Positions 43,827-53,488 of a stretch of 64,000 nucleotides of DNA are shown here, piece after piece; position 1 is the first letter of the stretch; each line of letters starts with the position of its first letter. Made by a program: the position numbers and the translations under genes. The DNA is from JBCAWW01 sp045106675 (lineage in GTDB: Bacteria; Bacteroidota; Bacteroidia; J057), in assembly GCA_045106675.1 (NCBI GenBank), contig JBGCFA010000014.1:1-64000 (forward strand). Direction: 5' to 3'. Below the pieces are notes generated by a model, which was given only the letters and a program-made list of their open reading frames with translations, was not told the origin of the DNA and did no database searches.

Positions 43827-44966
43827 TCAAAGATTGATAGTCGGATAAGCTTTCCGATCAAAACAAACGGTATCGGCGTTTTGTTTTACAATCTGATCTA
43901 ATTCGAGAAGAGATGCTAGGGCGATTTGAGAATAATTTTGCGAAGCGTTTTTGAAGCCTCCATACTCCGTTCGCCAGAGGCGTTGCAATAATTCGGGCCC
44001 ATACATATCAGGGGCAATCTGATTGATCGCACCACCTACATTACCTGCTCCGGCGTGATAGATGTGTAGCACTAATAATCTGAACCAAAGTTCATTTTCA
44101 TTAGGTGGTAGGTTCCACTTTTGCACGATACGCCTCGCTTGTGGGATACAACGAGTTCTTAGCAAAGCTGCTGCAGCCCATGCTGCTTTGAAAAAATCAG
44201 CTCTTTCATCTACAGTATCGTTGACGATCAGGCCATGTTCGCGGGCTACTGACTCCATCAGTTGAAATGAACCATATGCTCCGACAGGTGATAAAGCCAA
44301 TTGACCGGGACTTTCTATCAATAGGATCGCTTGCGCATACCAAGGATCAACTTTTGCTTTTTCAAACGCTTGTATGCCTCTTGCTAGCGTAGGGATAACT
44401 CGATCAAAATGATAGTAATGGGACTTGCCAAAGGTGATCATCAACTGCTCTGTACTATCAAGGACATGTACTCTTTGTAAACTGTCTTTGAAGTTTGTCT
44501 GTTGATTGTTGGAAAGGCTACTCCATTGCTTCCAGTTGATTCCGCCCAAGATCCTCCGACTTGGAGTGGCACTAATCAAAGCTGTATCGTTGGGTAAACG
44601 CATGATAGTACGCCAAAAACGCACTTGGTGCATGGTATCCCAACGTTGCTGATAGAGACTCGGGTCCTCCAATAGCGTATAACAAACGCCAGGGGTAAAG
44701 ACGCGTTCCGATGTACGGGTAAAAGCAGATTTGGGAATATGATCCAGGTTTATGCCCTTGGGAAGATAGGAGCTTAGTTCAGCAAGGCTGTCGTTGCTAT
44801 AAACGGTGAAAGAGATCGAAGCCTCCGCTAGTATTGCTTCAAATGATTCGTCTTCAAATGAAGCAGCCCGGACGGAATCTCCATCGGTAAAAAAATGTAT
44901 GGGTAGGAATATGGCGAGCCATATTCCTAACATCCAAACAAATTTTTGGCCAATCCGAACGATCAT
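43827..44966 (-). CDS. Lytic transglycosylase (SLT domain)
   Basis: The 379-aa protein has an N-terminal membrane or signal segment (FVWMLGIWLAIFLPIHFF). Its central domain (about 190-330) has the SLT motif set ILLIESPGQLALSPVGAYGSFQLM, read as two runs: catalytic Glu in IESPG and the GAYGSFQLM loop. The enzyme cuts peptidoglycan glycan strands to anhydro-muropeptides. The C-terminal helix includes YHAGAGNVGGAIN, matching the Slt/MltD class. It is the first gene of a two-gene set with crtZ. The kinase-like gene on its other side is divergent. Confidence 0.88.
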   Translation of the reverse strand: MIVRIGQKFVWMLGIWLAIFLPIHFFTDGDSVRAASFEDESFEAILAEASISFTVYSNDSLAELSSYLPKGINLDHIPKSAFTRTSERVFTPGVCYTLLEDPSLYQQRWDTMHQVRFWRTIMRLPNDTALISATPSRRILGGINWKQWSSLSNNQQTNFKDSLQRVHVLDSTEQLMITFGKSHYYHFDRVIPTLARGIQAFEKAKVDPWYAQAILLIESPGQLALSPVGAYGSFQLMESVAREHGLIVNDTVDERADFFKAAWAAAALLRTRCIPQARRIVQKWNLPPNENELWFRLLVLHIYHAGAGNVGGAINQIAPDMYGPELLQRLWRTEYGGFKNASQNYSQIALASLLELDQIVKQNADTVCFDRKAYPTINL

Positions 44967-45196
44967 ATTATTGATTTGAAGGTAGAATTTACTATCATAG
45001 AGGCAAACATTATGCCCTGATCCACTGGTCGGATATTATTGGAGGGGCAATTAGATTATTATGGGGTCCAACGGTAATAAACTGCTGACACACAGATTTG
45101 TCCATTTGAGGTTGATGTTAACACTACTTAGCAAAGCATACTGATAAATTGCTCGAATCTGTTATTTTTGTGGTGAGAGAACGGTAAATTAAATCA

Positions 45197-46933
45197 ATGG
45201 CGGTCAAAAAAGACCATACAGCGGATGTATTATATCCCGGTAAAAAAATTGCAGGAAAGTATAGCTTACAAGCTAGGCTTGGCCGTAGCAATCTTGCCGA
45301 CGTTTGGTTAGCAGAAAAAGACAAGAAGATTTGGGCGGTAAAGTTATACTTGCTGCCTCATGCTCTATCTGAAGAGCAATGGGAATCCATGCAATCGGTT
45401 CTCGAAAATCTACCACAATTTCCTTCCCCTTTATTGCAACGTCCCGTCGAGCATGGAATGATCGATGGGCTTCCGTATGTAATATTACCTTATTGCCATT
45501 ATGGCTCTGCACACCAATGGGCAGGTAAACTCAGTGAGAGTGAATTAGCGACTTTTATGTATCAAGGAGCCAAAGCGCTCAAAATGCTACATGAAGCCAA
45601 TCCGCCTATTTTACACCGTAATTTGCATCTGTTCAATTTTTTGATTGATCAAGATCTTAATTATGTGCTCAGTGATGTTGCTTTGTCTGGAGCGTTGCGT
45701 TTGATCTGTGAAGAGGAAGAAAGCGGGTATATCAATATTGCCTACCAAGCTCCTGAGACTTTTCAGGAGGCTGGATATGGACCCCCTGCAGACATCTTTT
45801 CATTTGGTATGTGTATGTTCCAAATGGCAACAGCTCAACTCGCTTTTGGGCCTCAAGGTGGACAACGATTATTGCATTGGGTACAAACTCCTAAGCTTCC
45901 CGATTATTTTTCGGACAGATTTAATCAGATTATACATGTCTGCATTGGTAGAGGGGCCTCAGGTAGGCCAAGTGCCGATATTTTGGTCCGCCTTGCGGAA
46001 CGCTACCTCGCAGAAGGAGAATGGAAATCTGTCCCGGGTTTTTCGTTTGGAGTTGGACGTTCCGCAAAGCGGAAATCGACTCTATTTGATCGGAGAAAGT
46101 CTAAATCTAAACAAGAACCTAAGCCCAAACGTAAACCTACACCAATAAGCCAGCAACGAGCGAATCCATATACTTGGGGTAAAAAAGGGTTTTCAATAAG
46201 TACCAAATGGCTGGTTGCCGCTTCGATAGCTATCGGGATTGGAATCACATTGTATTTTATCAATCCATTGCTAGAGCTAAGGTCAAATGAAAGCTCTCCA
46301 TCTGAAATTAGTAATCAGGGGCCAATTTTTGCTCCTACGCCTAGTCCTGAGCCGATCGCCAGACCGACTATAGTTGATTCAGGGCCAACACCAGAAAGCT
46401 TAGCGGCCAAAGAAAAGGAAATTGCGGAGGCCATCTTAGCTGAGTCAAACAAAACTGTTGAAGTGGAGGTGGTGAAACAGCCACCTGTAATTCCGGCCAC
46501 TACTCCAGCCGCAAGGAGCGAAAATCCGGAGCCAAAGGCTAGTAGCGCCGCTTTGCCATCAGAGATAAAACCCAGTAATGCTAAACCGGCAACTCCTCCC
46601 AAAACTGCCAAACCGAAAGTAGTCAGAATACTTTCGCGAGATTTGCGGAACCTGAAAATGTTGATTTCGGATGCCAATAAGCTAGAATCTCAACTTTCTG
46701 ATTTGGCCTTTAAGGTGGATAGCCTTAATTCCAATGATCAGGCTTATATCAAACAATTAAATAGTGAACTCAATCTACTAGGCCGTCAAATTGAAAGCCG
46801 AGCAGTATTTGATGATGCTCAGAACATATTAGGTTGGAGAAAAGAAGCGAATAACGCTTCTTGGTTAAAGCAAATGAATGCTTCTGTTAGGCAACACAAA
46901 GGCAATCTGAAACGCATACAAGAAAGTATCTAG
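45197..46933 (+). CDS. Transmembrane pseudokinase 1 (protein-kinase-like)
   Basis: The 578-aa protein has an N-terminal protein-kinase fold (about 20-290): the ATP-binding Lys is kept in WAVKLYLLP, but the glycine loop (LGRSNLADV) is poor. The catalytic loop reads HRNLHLFNF, with Asn replacing the HRD Asp. DFG is replaced by DVA, while APE (YQAPETF) and DIFSFGM are kept. Residues about 290-330 are basic, a transmembrane helix follows (WLVAASIAIGIGITLYFI, about 337-355), and then a Pro/Ala/Thr-rich extracytoplasmic region (about 375-490) and a coiled-coil tail. Catalysis is unlikely; a binding or scaffolding role is inferred. A clear paralogue begins 5 bp downstream. Confidence 0.85.
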   Translation: MAVKKDHTADVLYPGKKIAGKYSLQARLGRSNLADVWLAEKDKKIWAVKLYLLPHALSEEQWESMQSVLENLPQFPSPLLQRPVEHGMIDGLPYVILPYCHYGSAHQWAGKLSESELATFMYQGAKALKMLHEANPPILHRNLHLFNFLIDQDLNYVLSDVALSGALRLICEEEESGYINIAYQAPETFQEAGYGPPADIFSFGMCMFQMATAQLAFGPQGGQRLLHWVQTPKLPDYFSDRFNQIIHVCIGRGASGRPSADILVRLAERYLAEGEWKSVPGFSFGVGRSAKRKSTLFDRRKSKSKQEPKPKRKPTPISQQRANPYTWGKKGFSISTKWLVAASIAIGIGITLYFINPLLELRSNESSPSEISNQGPIFAPTPSPEPIARPTIVDSGPTPESLAAKEKEIAEAILAESNKTVEVEVVKQPPVIPATTPAARSENPEPKASSAALPSEIKPSNAKPATPPKTAKPKVVRILSRDLRNLKMLISDANKLESQLSDLAFKVDSLNSNDQAYIKQLNSELNLLGRQIESRAVFDDAQNILGWRKEANNASWLKQMNASVRQHKGNLKRIQESI

Positions 46934-46938
46934 AAATT

Positions 46939-48333
46939 TTGTCAAAACATTTTTCCCAGCACCCTGTCGACCACCCTCGCTTATTTGCCAATAAATACAA
47001 ACTCTCTCGTCAGCTTTCATATGATGGCCAAGGTGATCTCTGGCTAGCTGAGAAGGATGGGCTAGCTTATTGGATCTATTATATACCTTTAACTACTGTC
47101 CAGGCGATACAACTTTGGGAGAAGTGGGAGCTTAAACTGGAAGACTTAAAGGCAAAAATGATTACCAAAGCCTTAATCTTGCCAACTGAGAGTCAAAAAG
47201 AAGAAGATTTGGCAGTAGTTGTCTTCCCCGCTCCCAATGGAGAGAGTATTGGCAAGGAACAAAAGACTCTTTCTGAATTAGATTTGGCCTTACTCATGCT
47301 GGACATGAGCCAATCCCTAATTGATGCAGAAGACGGTCAAAGTCAAATGACTATTTCTCCGGCCTATATGTATCGGCGACAAGAAGGTGGTTTTTCTATA
47401 TTTGGATGGGGATTGAGGGCGCTAAATCAAACATTATCTGGTGAGCAAAGCGTTGAAGCACCAGCCTATTTAGCACCTGAATGTTTTGACCCTGCACAAG
47501 ATGTCGGTTCAGAAGCATCCATTTTTTCATTAGGCGTGAGTCTTTTTGAACTAGCAGCTGCTAAGCTGCCGTTTGGGATAAAGGGGGGAGCTCGCTTAGC
47601 TCAAGTCAATGTGCCGCTCCCAGAATTGCCTCAGTATTCAGAACGGTTTAATCATATTTTACAACTTATGTTGGCTCGAAAAGCCGACCGTAGGCCAAGT
47701 GCTGATACCGTATTTCGGCTGGCAAGTACTTTTATCAAAGAGCAGCAATGGAAGTCTGTAGGAGGTTTGTCTTTTGCACCTAGCCTTTCAGGAACGCCTC
47801 TTTCTACCCAAGTGGATGCTCCTAAGCAGCTTCCAAAAGTGGAAAAGCTCGTACAGAAAGAAAAAGTTAAGCGTTCTCCGAAGGAGGAAACTAAAACTGA
47901 GCCTAAGTCTGAGAAACCTAAGTCTGAGAAAAAGAATAAGCTATGGCTCGCCTTTATTCCAGTATTGGCGGGTATCGGGTTAGTCGCTTGGTTTTTGATG
48001 GGCCCAGATACAGTAGAGACATCAAAAGGCGACGATACAGGAACTCTGACTCTACAGTATTCAGATGAATTGAGGCATCTCGTAAAATCGAAATCGCACT
48101 TTGCAGAACTAATTGAAGCGATGGAAAGGAATCCTAATTTGCCTCCTACTGAAAAAACTTTTTTGCGACTGGCTCAGATGCAGCTGAAAAACTTAGAGAT
48201 GGAAATGCAGGAGTACTTATTGATGCGAGATGATAGTAGCCTGGCTTGGAAAGAGAAAACCGCCTACAATTGGTTGCAAAGCACCCAATCACAATTAAAT
48301 CGAAACATCCAGAATTTGGAGCTAATGCGTTAG
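46939..48333 (+). CDS. Transmembrane pseudokinase 2, paralogue of the preceding gene
   Basis: The 464-aa frame starts with TTG at 46939, 5 bp after the previous stop; there is no upstream ATG in frame and the next Met is about 70 codons in. Homology to pseudokinase 1 starts at FANKYKLSRQLSYDGQGDLWLAEKDG. The VAIK Lys is lost (YWIYYIPL), HRD and DFG are absent (TISPAYMYR, FGWGL), while LAPECFDP and IFSLGVSLFELAAAKLPFG are kept. Both end their kinase fold with RPSAD...QWKSV. The kinase fold ends near 275 and is followed by a Lys/Pro-rich linker, one transmembrane helix (LWLAFIPVLAGIGLVAWFLM, about 334-353) and a short coiled tail. It cannot bind ATP in the normal way. Translation is likely coupled to gene 1. 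Confidence 0.85.
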   Translation: MSKHFSQHPVDHPRLFANKYKLSRQLSYDGQGDLWLAEKDGLAYWIYYIPLTTVQAIQLWEKWELKLEDLKAKMITKALILPTESQKEEDLAVVVFPAPNGESIGKEQKTLSELDLALLMLDMSQSLIDAEDGQSQMTISPAYMYRRQEGGFSIFGWGLRALNQTLSGEQSVEAPAYLAPECFDPAQDVGSEASIFSLGVSLFELAAAKLPFGIKGGARLAQVNVPLPELPQYSERFNHILQLMLARKADRRPSADTVFRLASTFIKEQQWKSVGGLSFAPSLSGTPLSTQVDAPKQLPKVEKLVQKEKVKRSPKEETKTEPKSEKPKSEKKNKLWLAFIPVLAGIGLVAWFLMGPDTVETSKGDDTGTLTLQYSDELRHLVKSKSHFAELIEAMERNPNLPPTEKTFLRLAQMQLKNLEMEMQEYLLMRDDSSLAWKEKTAYNWLQSTQSQLNRNIQNLELMR

Positions 48334-50612
48334 CTTAGACGGAATGGGATACTGAGGTTTTTGGCCAATGTAAAGTGAAAAGTAGAACCAATTTGATCTT
48401 TACTTTCTACCCAGATATTACCATGATGACGGTCCACAATCTTGCGACATATCGGTAGGCCAAGCCCACTGCCTTCATAATCTACTTTGCTGTGCAAACG
48501 CTTAAATAATAGAAATATCTGCTCATGATATTCTTTGGCGATACCGAGACCATTATCGGAGATACTAAATTGCCAATAATCACCATTGTCTTTGCCGCTA
48601 ATTACTATTTCGGGGCTAGTCTCATGCTTTCTAAACTTCAGTGAGTTGGAAATAAGGTTGAGAAAAACGCGATATAAGCCTGTTTCGTGTCCATTGATGG
48701 TCTCGGGCAAATCTAATACAATCAATACACCATTGTTCTCTTGCAGTACTTCCTCTAGATCTAATTTGATCCTTTTGAGTAAGCTTCCACATGAGATTTC
48801 TCGATATTCCATTGATTCATTGCTGACTCTCGAATATTGGAGTAAGTCTTGAACCAATTGATGCATATGCTTAGAAGCATCTAAAATCAGGTCTAGAAAT
48901 TCATTTGCTTCTTGATTGAGGTCTGTGCGATAACGAGATGCCAAGATTTGAGTAAACCCGATAATCGTACGTAGCGGTTCACGCAAGTCATGCGAAGCGA
49001 TGTAGGCAAATTTTTCTAATTCTGAATTGGATGAAATATATCGTTTAAGCTTTTGGTTGGCATCATCTAGTTCAGCAACTTTTATGTCCAATTCTATTTC
49101 AGCGGCTACTCGATCAGTGATATTTCGCGAATTGCCTTGAACAAAAATGAGGTCCCCTAATGGAGATTTTATTGGGACAAAAACGGATTCAATCCAGATG
49201 GTTTTACCTGCTTTAGTGATGACCCGATAGCGAATTTCAGATTTGTTAGGAATATTTGGTTTTAGGATTTCGGCCACTAAAGCTCGATCATCTGGATGCA
49301 CCAACTGAATCCAAGGTTTTTCCTCTAATTCGATTGCCTCATAGCCCAAGAGGTTGATCACACTAGGTGAGAGGAAACTAATGGTAGCCTGTTCATTAAT
49401 TTTGAATAAACTAATGAGGTCTATGGTGTTTTGGGCGATCAGTCGATACCGCTCTTCGCTTTGCTGTAGCCTTTCGGTTGCAATCTTTTCTTCAGAAATA
49501 TCAACTACTGTCCCTAAGAGTTCAACGATTTCTCCTGATTGATTGGGTAGGGCCGAAACGGTTACATTTACCCATATGATTTTTCCATCCTTGCGGATAT
49601 ACCGCTTGGTCATGGTATAAGAAGAAGTTTCCTGATTGATGACCTTTTGTCTCAAAGCATGATTGGGAACTATATCATCAGGATGGGTCAATTCTCTAAA
49701 AGCTAACTGCTTAAGCTCTTCCAATGTGTACCCAATAATGCGTTCAAAAGCGGGGTTGGCATTGATTACCTGACCGTGTATATCAACTACGTTTATCCCT
49801 ACTAGGGTATTATTATAATAGGATTCAAATTGTTTTCTATGCTGAATGAGTTCTTCACTAATCCTTTTTTCTTCGGTAATATCCTGTATTGTGGCCAATA
49901 AATAAGGACCTTGTTCTTCTTCTAGAACACGGACCCATAATTTAGCCCACATACTTCCTCCTCCTTTTTTTACATATCTCTTTTCAAATGAAATCCATCC
50001 GTTTTCTCCGGAGAGCAATTTGGCGATAAGCTCTTTATTGGGAGGAGCATCATCTGGATGACTCAATTCATAAAAAGAACCTCCTGCTAATTCTTCGGGA
50101 TCATATTCAACCATCTTTGCGAAGGCATGGTTAACCTGGTATATTTTTCCATCCAATCCGCTGACAGACAATCCCAGAGCATTGTTATAAAACATTGCTT
50201 CAGGAATAGAGAACTCGGTGGAGTTTGGACCGATTAGTCGTTTTATAGCACTTTTTCTAGAAAGATAAGCTGCTGGATGTTCTGGAAGTTGAAGGACAAA
50301 AGTATCTCGTAACTCTGGATGCTGTGAAAATACGAAAGGGAGAATATGATACTCTTCCCCTGGAGCAGTGAGGGTGAATTGGATTGCTCCTTCAATTGCT
50401 TCCGCTTGATCTATAAGATCAGTTACTTTAGCTACTAAGGATGGATAGCGAATGTCTGAAATATGTTTGGGCTGTAATTCTTGATTCCAGTGAGATAATG
50501 TTTTTTCTGCTTTTTGAGAATGATATATGAAGTCTCCATTCTGGTTTAGGACAGATATTGGAGGCATTAAAGGAGTGAGCAGGTCTGACTGAATGTTGAC
50601 AGAAGTTTGCAT
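48330..50612 (-). CDS. Multi-PAS sensor histidine kinase
   Basis: The 760-aa soluble kinase has a weak N-terminal PAS (about 15-100) and three clear PAS/PAC domains at about 140-250, 265-375 and 385-500, each with GYE/GYT-type and HPDD motifs. HisKA follows with the phospho-acceptor His in ASHDLREPLRTIIGF, then HATPase_c with N box FLNLISNSLKF and G boxes DNGLGIA and GSGLGLPIC. No transmembrane segment is seen, so it senses cytoplasmic signals. No response regulator is adjacent, so it is an orphan kinase. It overlaps the pseudokinase stop by 4 nt, tail to tail. Confidence 0.93.
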   Translation of the reverse strand: MQTSVNIQSDLLTPLMPPISVLNQNGDFIYHSQKAEKTLSHWNQELQPKHISDIRYPSLVAKVTDLIDQAEAIEGAIQFTLTAPGEEYHILPFVFSQHPELRDTFVLQLPEHPAAYLSRKSAIKRLIGPNSTEFSIPEAMFYNNALGLSVSGLDGKIYQVNHAFAKMVEYDPEELAGGSFYELSHPDDAPPNKELIAKLLSGENGWISFEKRYVKKGGGSMWAKLWVRVLEEEQGPYLLATIQDITEEKRISEELIQHRKQFESYYNNTLVGINVVDIHGQVINANPAFERIIGYTLEELKQLAFRELTHPDDIVPNHALRQKVINQETSSYTMTKRYIRKDGKIIWVNVTVSALPNQSGEIVELLGTVVDISEEKIATERLQQSEERYRLIAQNTIDLISLFKINEQATISFLSPSVINLLGYEAIELEEKPWIQLVHPDDRALVAEILKPNIPNKSEIRYRVITKAGKTIWIESVFVPIKSPLGDLIFVQGNSRNITDRVAAEIELDIKVAELDDANQKLKRYISSNSELEKFAYIASHDLREPLRTIIGFTQILASRYRTDLNQEANEFLDLILDASKHMHQLVQDLLQYSRVSNESMEYREISCGSLLKRIKLDLEEVLQENNGVLIVLDLPETINGHETGLYRVFLNLISNSLKFRKHETSPEIVISGKDNGDYWQFSISDNGLGIAKEYHEQIFLLFKRLHSKVDYEGSGLGLPICRKIVDRHHGNIWVESKDQIGSTFHFTLAKNLSIPFRLS

Positions 50613-50936
50613 GACAGAAGCCTTGGAAATTAATCCATTTTGTAAGTGTAGGGGTTTATTTGCGGATAAAAAGCTAATATCAATCTAGCTTGTTTTGGTC
50701 AGATTTTGACGGCAAATATTACAGACTTCTAATTTGATTTATGAGAGGAGATCTACTTGTTTATTTAGCCTTTTTTTGTGAAAATCATGCTTTGAGGGCA
50801 CTTAGGTGGGGATATGCCATTTTTTCAAAAAGGATTTGAACGCAAAGTTCATATTTTTTGCGATTTCTTTCATCAATAGAGTGCCTTTTACTCGCTGTGC
50901 GAACGCTTAATTGAGTGTGCAAGAAATTGGCAATAT
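50613..50936. other. Intergenic region, no features seen
   Basis: The 324-bp gap between the GH144-like and PAS-kinase genes (both minus strand) holds no convincing gene, terminator or repeat. A 99-codon frame that crosses into the GH144-like gene is a shadow. The promoter of the kinase probably lies in the right part. Confidence 0.5.
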
Positions 50937-52274
50937 TTAGTAACCGAAAAATCCAAGTTCCTGTAATCCGCTTTGGACTTCTGGGCAAGACATAAAGAGT
51001 TCCCAAATTAAACCAGTACGATGGTTTTCTATCATTACAGGGATAGGGCCCTGATCTATCGCTAAATAGTGATTTGGAAACCAATTTTCCGTAACACTAA
51101 AAGCATCAATCGGACCATACTTAGCCCAAGCCATACCGTCTAATGAATCATGAAAAAATCGTAAGGCCTGCATACTATATTCAGGCGTATAAGGAAATGA
51201 TGCCAATGCCGCAGTAGGGCTAATGACGCCTAAGTCATTGCTTGGTTGGTGGGCGTTATAGCCTTTTGGGGAATAACTGGCTGTCAGGCCCCAGCAATTT
51301 TCTCCATAATGAGGATAGCCTTTCGGATTTTCTAGGCAGTATTGCCTATCTATTAGGACATGATTGACATTGTGTTGCCAATAATCCGCGTATCTGTCTT
51401 TGAGCTCGCGCGGATCAAGTCCTAAATAGGAATAGTGGGACCAAAATAGCGGCCCTCCATATTCTTCCGAATAATTGTGTTTGAGTCTAAGCGGAATGCC
51501 ATATTTTTCCCCATCTACTTTGATCGCGCCTGACTGTGCCCAACCTTTGTGATAGGCCGTGCTGTCTATGGCATGAGCAGGCGATGAAGCCGCCAGTACA
51601 TAGGTGATGAGGCATTCATTATAGCCCGTGAGAGCAAAGTTCATCTCCCAGCCAAAGTTAGGCGACCAATGCCAATACATGACTTCCTGACCATTTTGGT
51701 ACCAATCCCACTCGATTCCGCGCCAGAGAGCATCAATGTCGGCTGCCAACTTCTTTTCGGTATCATCGCCCTCTCTGAAATACTGCCTCACGCACAAAAG
51801 TCCTTGAGCCAAAAATGAGGTCTCCACAATATCTCCGCCATCATCTTTAGGGCTAAAAGCTTTGACTTTGCCAGTTCTTCCATCAATCCAATGCGGCCAA
51901 GCACCATGAAATCGATCACTAGCAGCCAGAAAGTCTACCATCTTACGCAATCTGATCACTGCTTCTGCTCTCGTAACAAATCCTCTCTCAATGCCTACCA
52001 AGATCGCCATCAGGCCAAATCCAGTTCCTCCGCTCGTTACGATATGTTGATCATTGCTGGGATAAACACCATCTAGGTGGATGCGTTCGGCCGCTAGGCC
52101 AGAATTAGGCTCAGCCCCATCCCAAAAGTATTGGAAGGTATTTTCTTGTACTAAGTCCAATAATTGCTCATCGCTGAGTGGGGGAGAGTCTTGAGTTTGT
52201 TCGCTAGCTTTAGGTTCTGGCTTGCAGCCGAACGCTAGAAACATGATCGTAGCAAATAGGTAGATTCGATGCAT
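50937..52274 (-). CDS. Lipoprotein glycoside hydrolase (glucoamylase family, GH144-like)
   Basis: The 445-aa protein has a lipoprotein signal ending in FLAFGC (Cys near residue 17). It matches the glycoamylase domain of GH144 beta-1,2-glucanases: NTFQYFWDGAEPNSGLAAER, GGTGFGLMAILVGIERG, WPHWIDGRTG, and SPTAALASFPYTPEYS. GH144 members cut beta-1,2-glucans; the specificity here is inferred. The lipobox suggests attachment to a membrane, probably the surface-facing outer membrane. The metallophosphoesterase gene ends 34 bp upstream, so an operon is possible. Confidence 0.88.
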   Translation of the reverse strand: MHRIYLFATIMFLAFGCKPEPKASEQTQDSPPLSDEQLLDLVQENTFQYFWDGAEPNSGLAAERIHLDGVYPSNDQHIVTSGGTGFGLMAILVGIERGFVTRAEAVIRLRKMVDFLAASDRFHGAWPHWIDGRTGKVKAFSPKDDGGDIVETSFLAQGLLCVRQYFREGDDTEKKLAADIDALWRGIEWDWYQNGQEVMYWHWSPNFGWEMNFALTGYNECLITYVLAASSPAHAIDSTAYHKGWAQSGAIKVDGEKYGIPLRLKHNYSEEYGGPLFWSHYSYLGLDPRELKDRYADYWQHNVNHVLIDRQYCLENPKGYPHYGENCWGLTASYSPKGYNAHQPSNDLGVISPTAALASFPYTPEYSMQALRFFHDSLDGMAWAKYGPIDAFSVTENWFPNHYLAIDQGPIPVMIENHRTGLIWELFMSCPEVQSGLQELGFFGY

Positions 52275-52308
52275 AAGGATGGATTTATGAGACGCTCAAG
52301 CAAGCTAA

Positions 52309-53463
52309 TCATTCTGCAAACTTCAACACATACTCCCCTTCAATCCAAGTACCCGCTGCAGTCAAGAAGGGGATGCTGATTCTACATTTTGGCCACTCTT
52401 CGATTACGGACGCGTCCGAACGCACAAACTCAAATTGATATTCGTTGTCTTTAGATTCTGCTTTCATCTCCATTTTGACCCCGTTTGATGGATAAACTTG
52501 CCAACGTCGATTGGGATATTCCCACTGTACAAAAGCGGTAAGGTCTTGAAAGGTCGGATTGTTGAGCCTAAGGGTAAACTGATAGCTACTGTCTGTCTTG
52601 ATGAGACTCTGTACCAGAACGGGATTTTCTGGAAATAAAAAGCGCTCAAGATGATAAAGTCGGTTGTCTTCTGGCTTGATCATAAAAGGCGGTAAAATGC
52701 TCCGCTTGCGGATAATACAAAAACTAAATTCATCATCTTTGACTGTGGCATGGAGGAAGTGATGAAAATTACCTGCCTCCTCTTGATATATCGCCGATCT
52801 ACCAGTGGCATTGGTCATGATGTAAGGGATGCCATCTCTGACCATAGACTCATAATGATGAAAATGTCCATAAAACACCGCCCGAACGTCATACTCTAAA
52901 AAGAGTGCGTGTAGCTCATCTTCCATTTTCATCGTATACATTGGGTGATGAAACATCACAAAACGATGTTGAGCGTTCTGCGCGGCAGCAAGATCCTTTT
53001 TTAACCACTCAATCTGCTCAGGACCAATGCTATACTCCTCCGGATCAATAGTGTTGAGAATGGTGAAGTGGGCGTTTTTATAATCATAGGAATAATACAA
53101 TTCCCTCTCCCAAGCCTCCATATAAGCCTTTTCCTTTAAGGTATCTCGTTTGTCGTCAGTCTCTACGTCATGATTGCCTGGAACAGGGAAATAGGGGATA
53201 TCATCTAGGGGGAGAAGTTGCCCTTTGAAGCGATTCCATTCTGCCTGCAACTCTCCATAATTATCTGTTCGACCGTGAATCAAATCACCCACTTGGATCA
53301 CAAATGAAGGATTGAGCATGGCGGCCTCTTCTACCATTTCATTGAACTCTGCTGGCGATTCCATTTGACTATCACCAAATATGATAAAAGAAAACTCGTT
53401 CTCCGGAGGAGTCTGAGCCCAAAGAGTGAGTGGCAAAAAGAATAGAAAGAGTAGCTTTTTCAT
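52309..53463 (-). CDS. Secreted metallophosphoesterase
   Basis: The 384-aa protein has a signal peptide (KKLLFLFFLPLTLWAQ) and the calcineurin-like motifs in order: GDSQM, GDLIHGR, GNHDVE, MFHHPMY and GHFHHYE. The first motif has the GDSQ variant in place of GDxH. The C-terminal 120 residues form a separate beta-rich domain. The exported enzyme probably releases phosphate from an unidentified ester. It lies 25 bp after the CoA-transferase gene on the same strand. Confidence 0.9.
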   Translation of the reverse strand: MKKLLFLFFLPLTLWAQTPPENEFSFIIFGDSQMESPAEFNEMVEEAAMLNPSFVIQVGDLIHGRTDNYGELQAEWNRFKGQLLPLDDIPYFPVPGNHDVETDDKRDTLKEKAYMEAWERELYYSYDYKNAHFTILNTIDPEEYSIGPEQIEWLKKDLAAAQNAQHRFVMFHHPMYTMKMEDELHALFLEYDVRAVFYGHFHHYESMVRDGIPYIMTNATGRSAIYQEEAGNFHHFLHATVKDDEFSFCIIRKRSILPPFMIKPEDNRLYHLERFLFPENPVLVQSLIKTDSSYQFTLRLNNPTFQDLTAFVQWEYPNRRWQVYPSNGVKMEMKAESKDNEYQFEFVRSDASVIEEWPKCRISIPFLTAAGTWIEGEYVLKFAE

Positions 53464-53488
53464 ATCGGTAAAAGAAGTAGAATTATCC

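Noticed and set aside
50785..51084. 99-codon frame at the end of the GH144-like gene.
   Set aside because: It is out of phase with the GH144-like frame, which has clear family motifs; the part outside is plain intergenic DNA.
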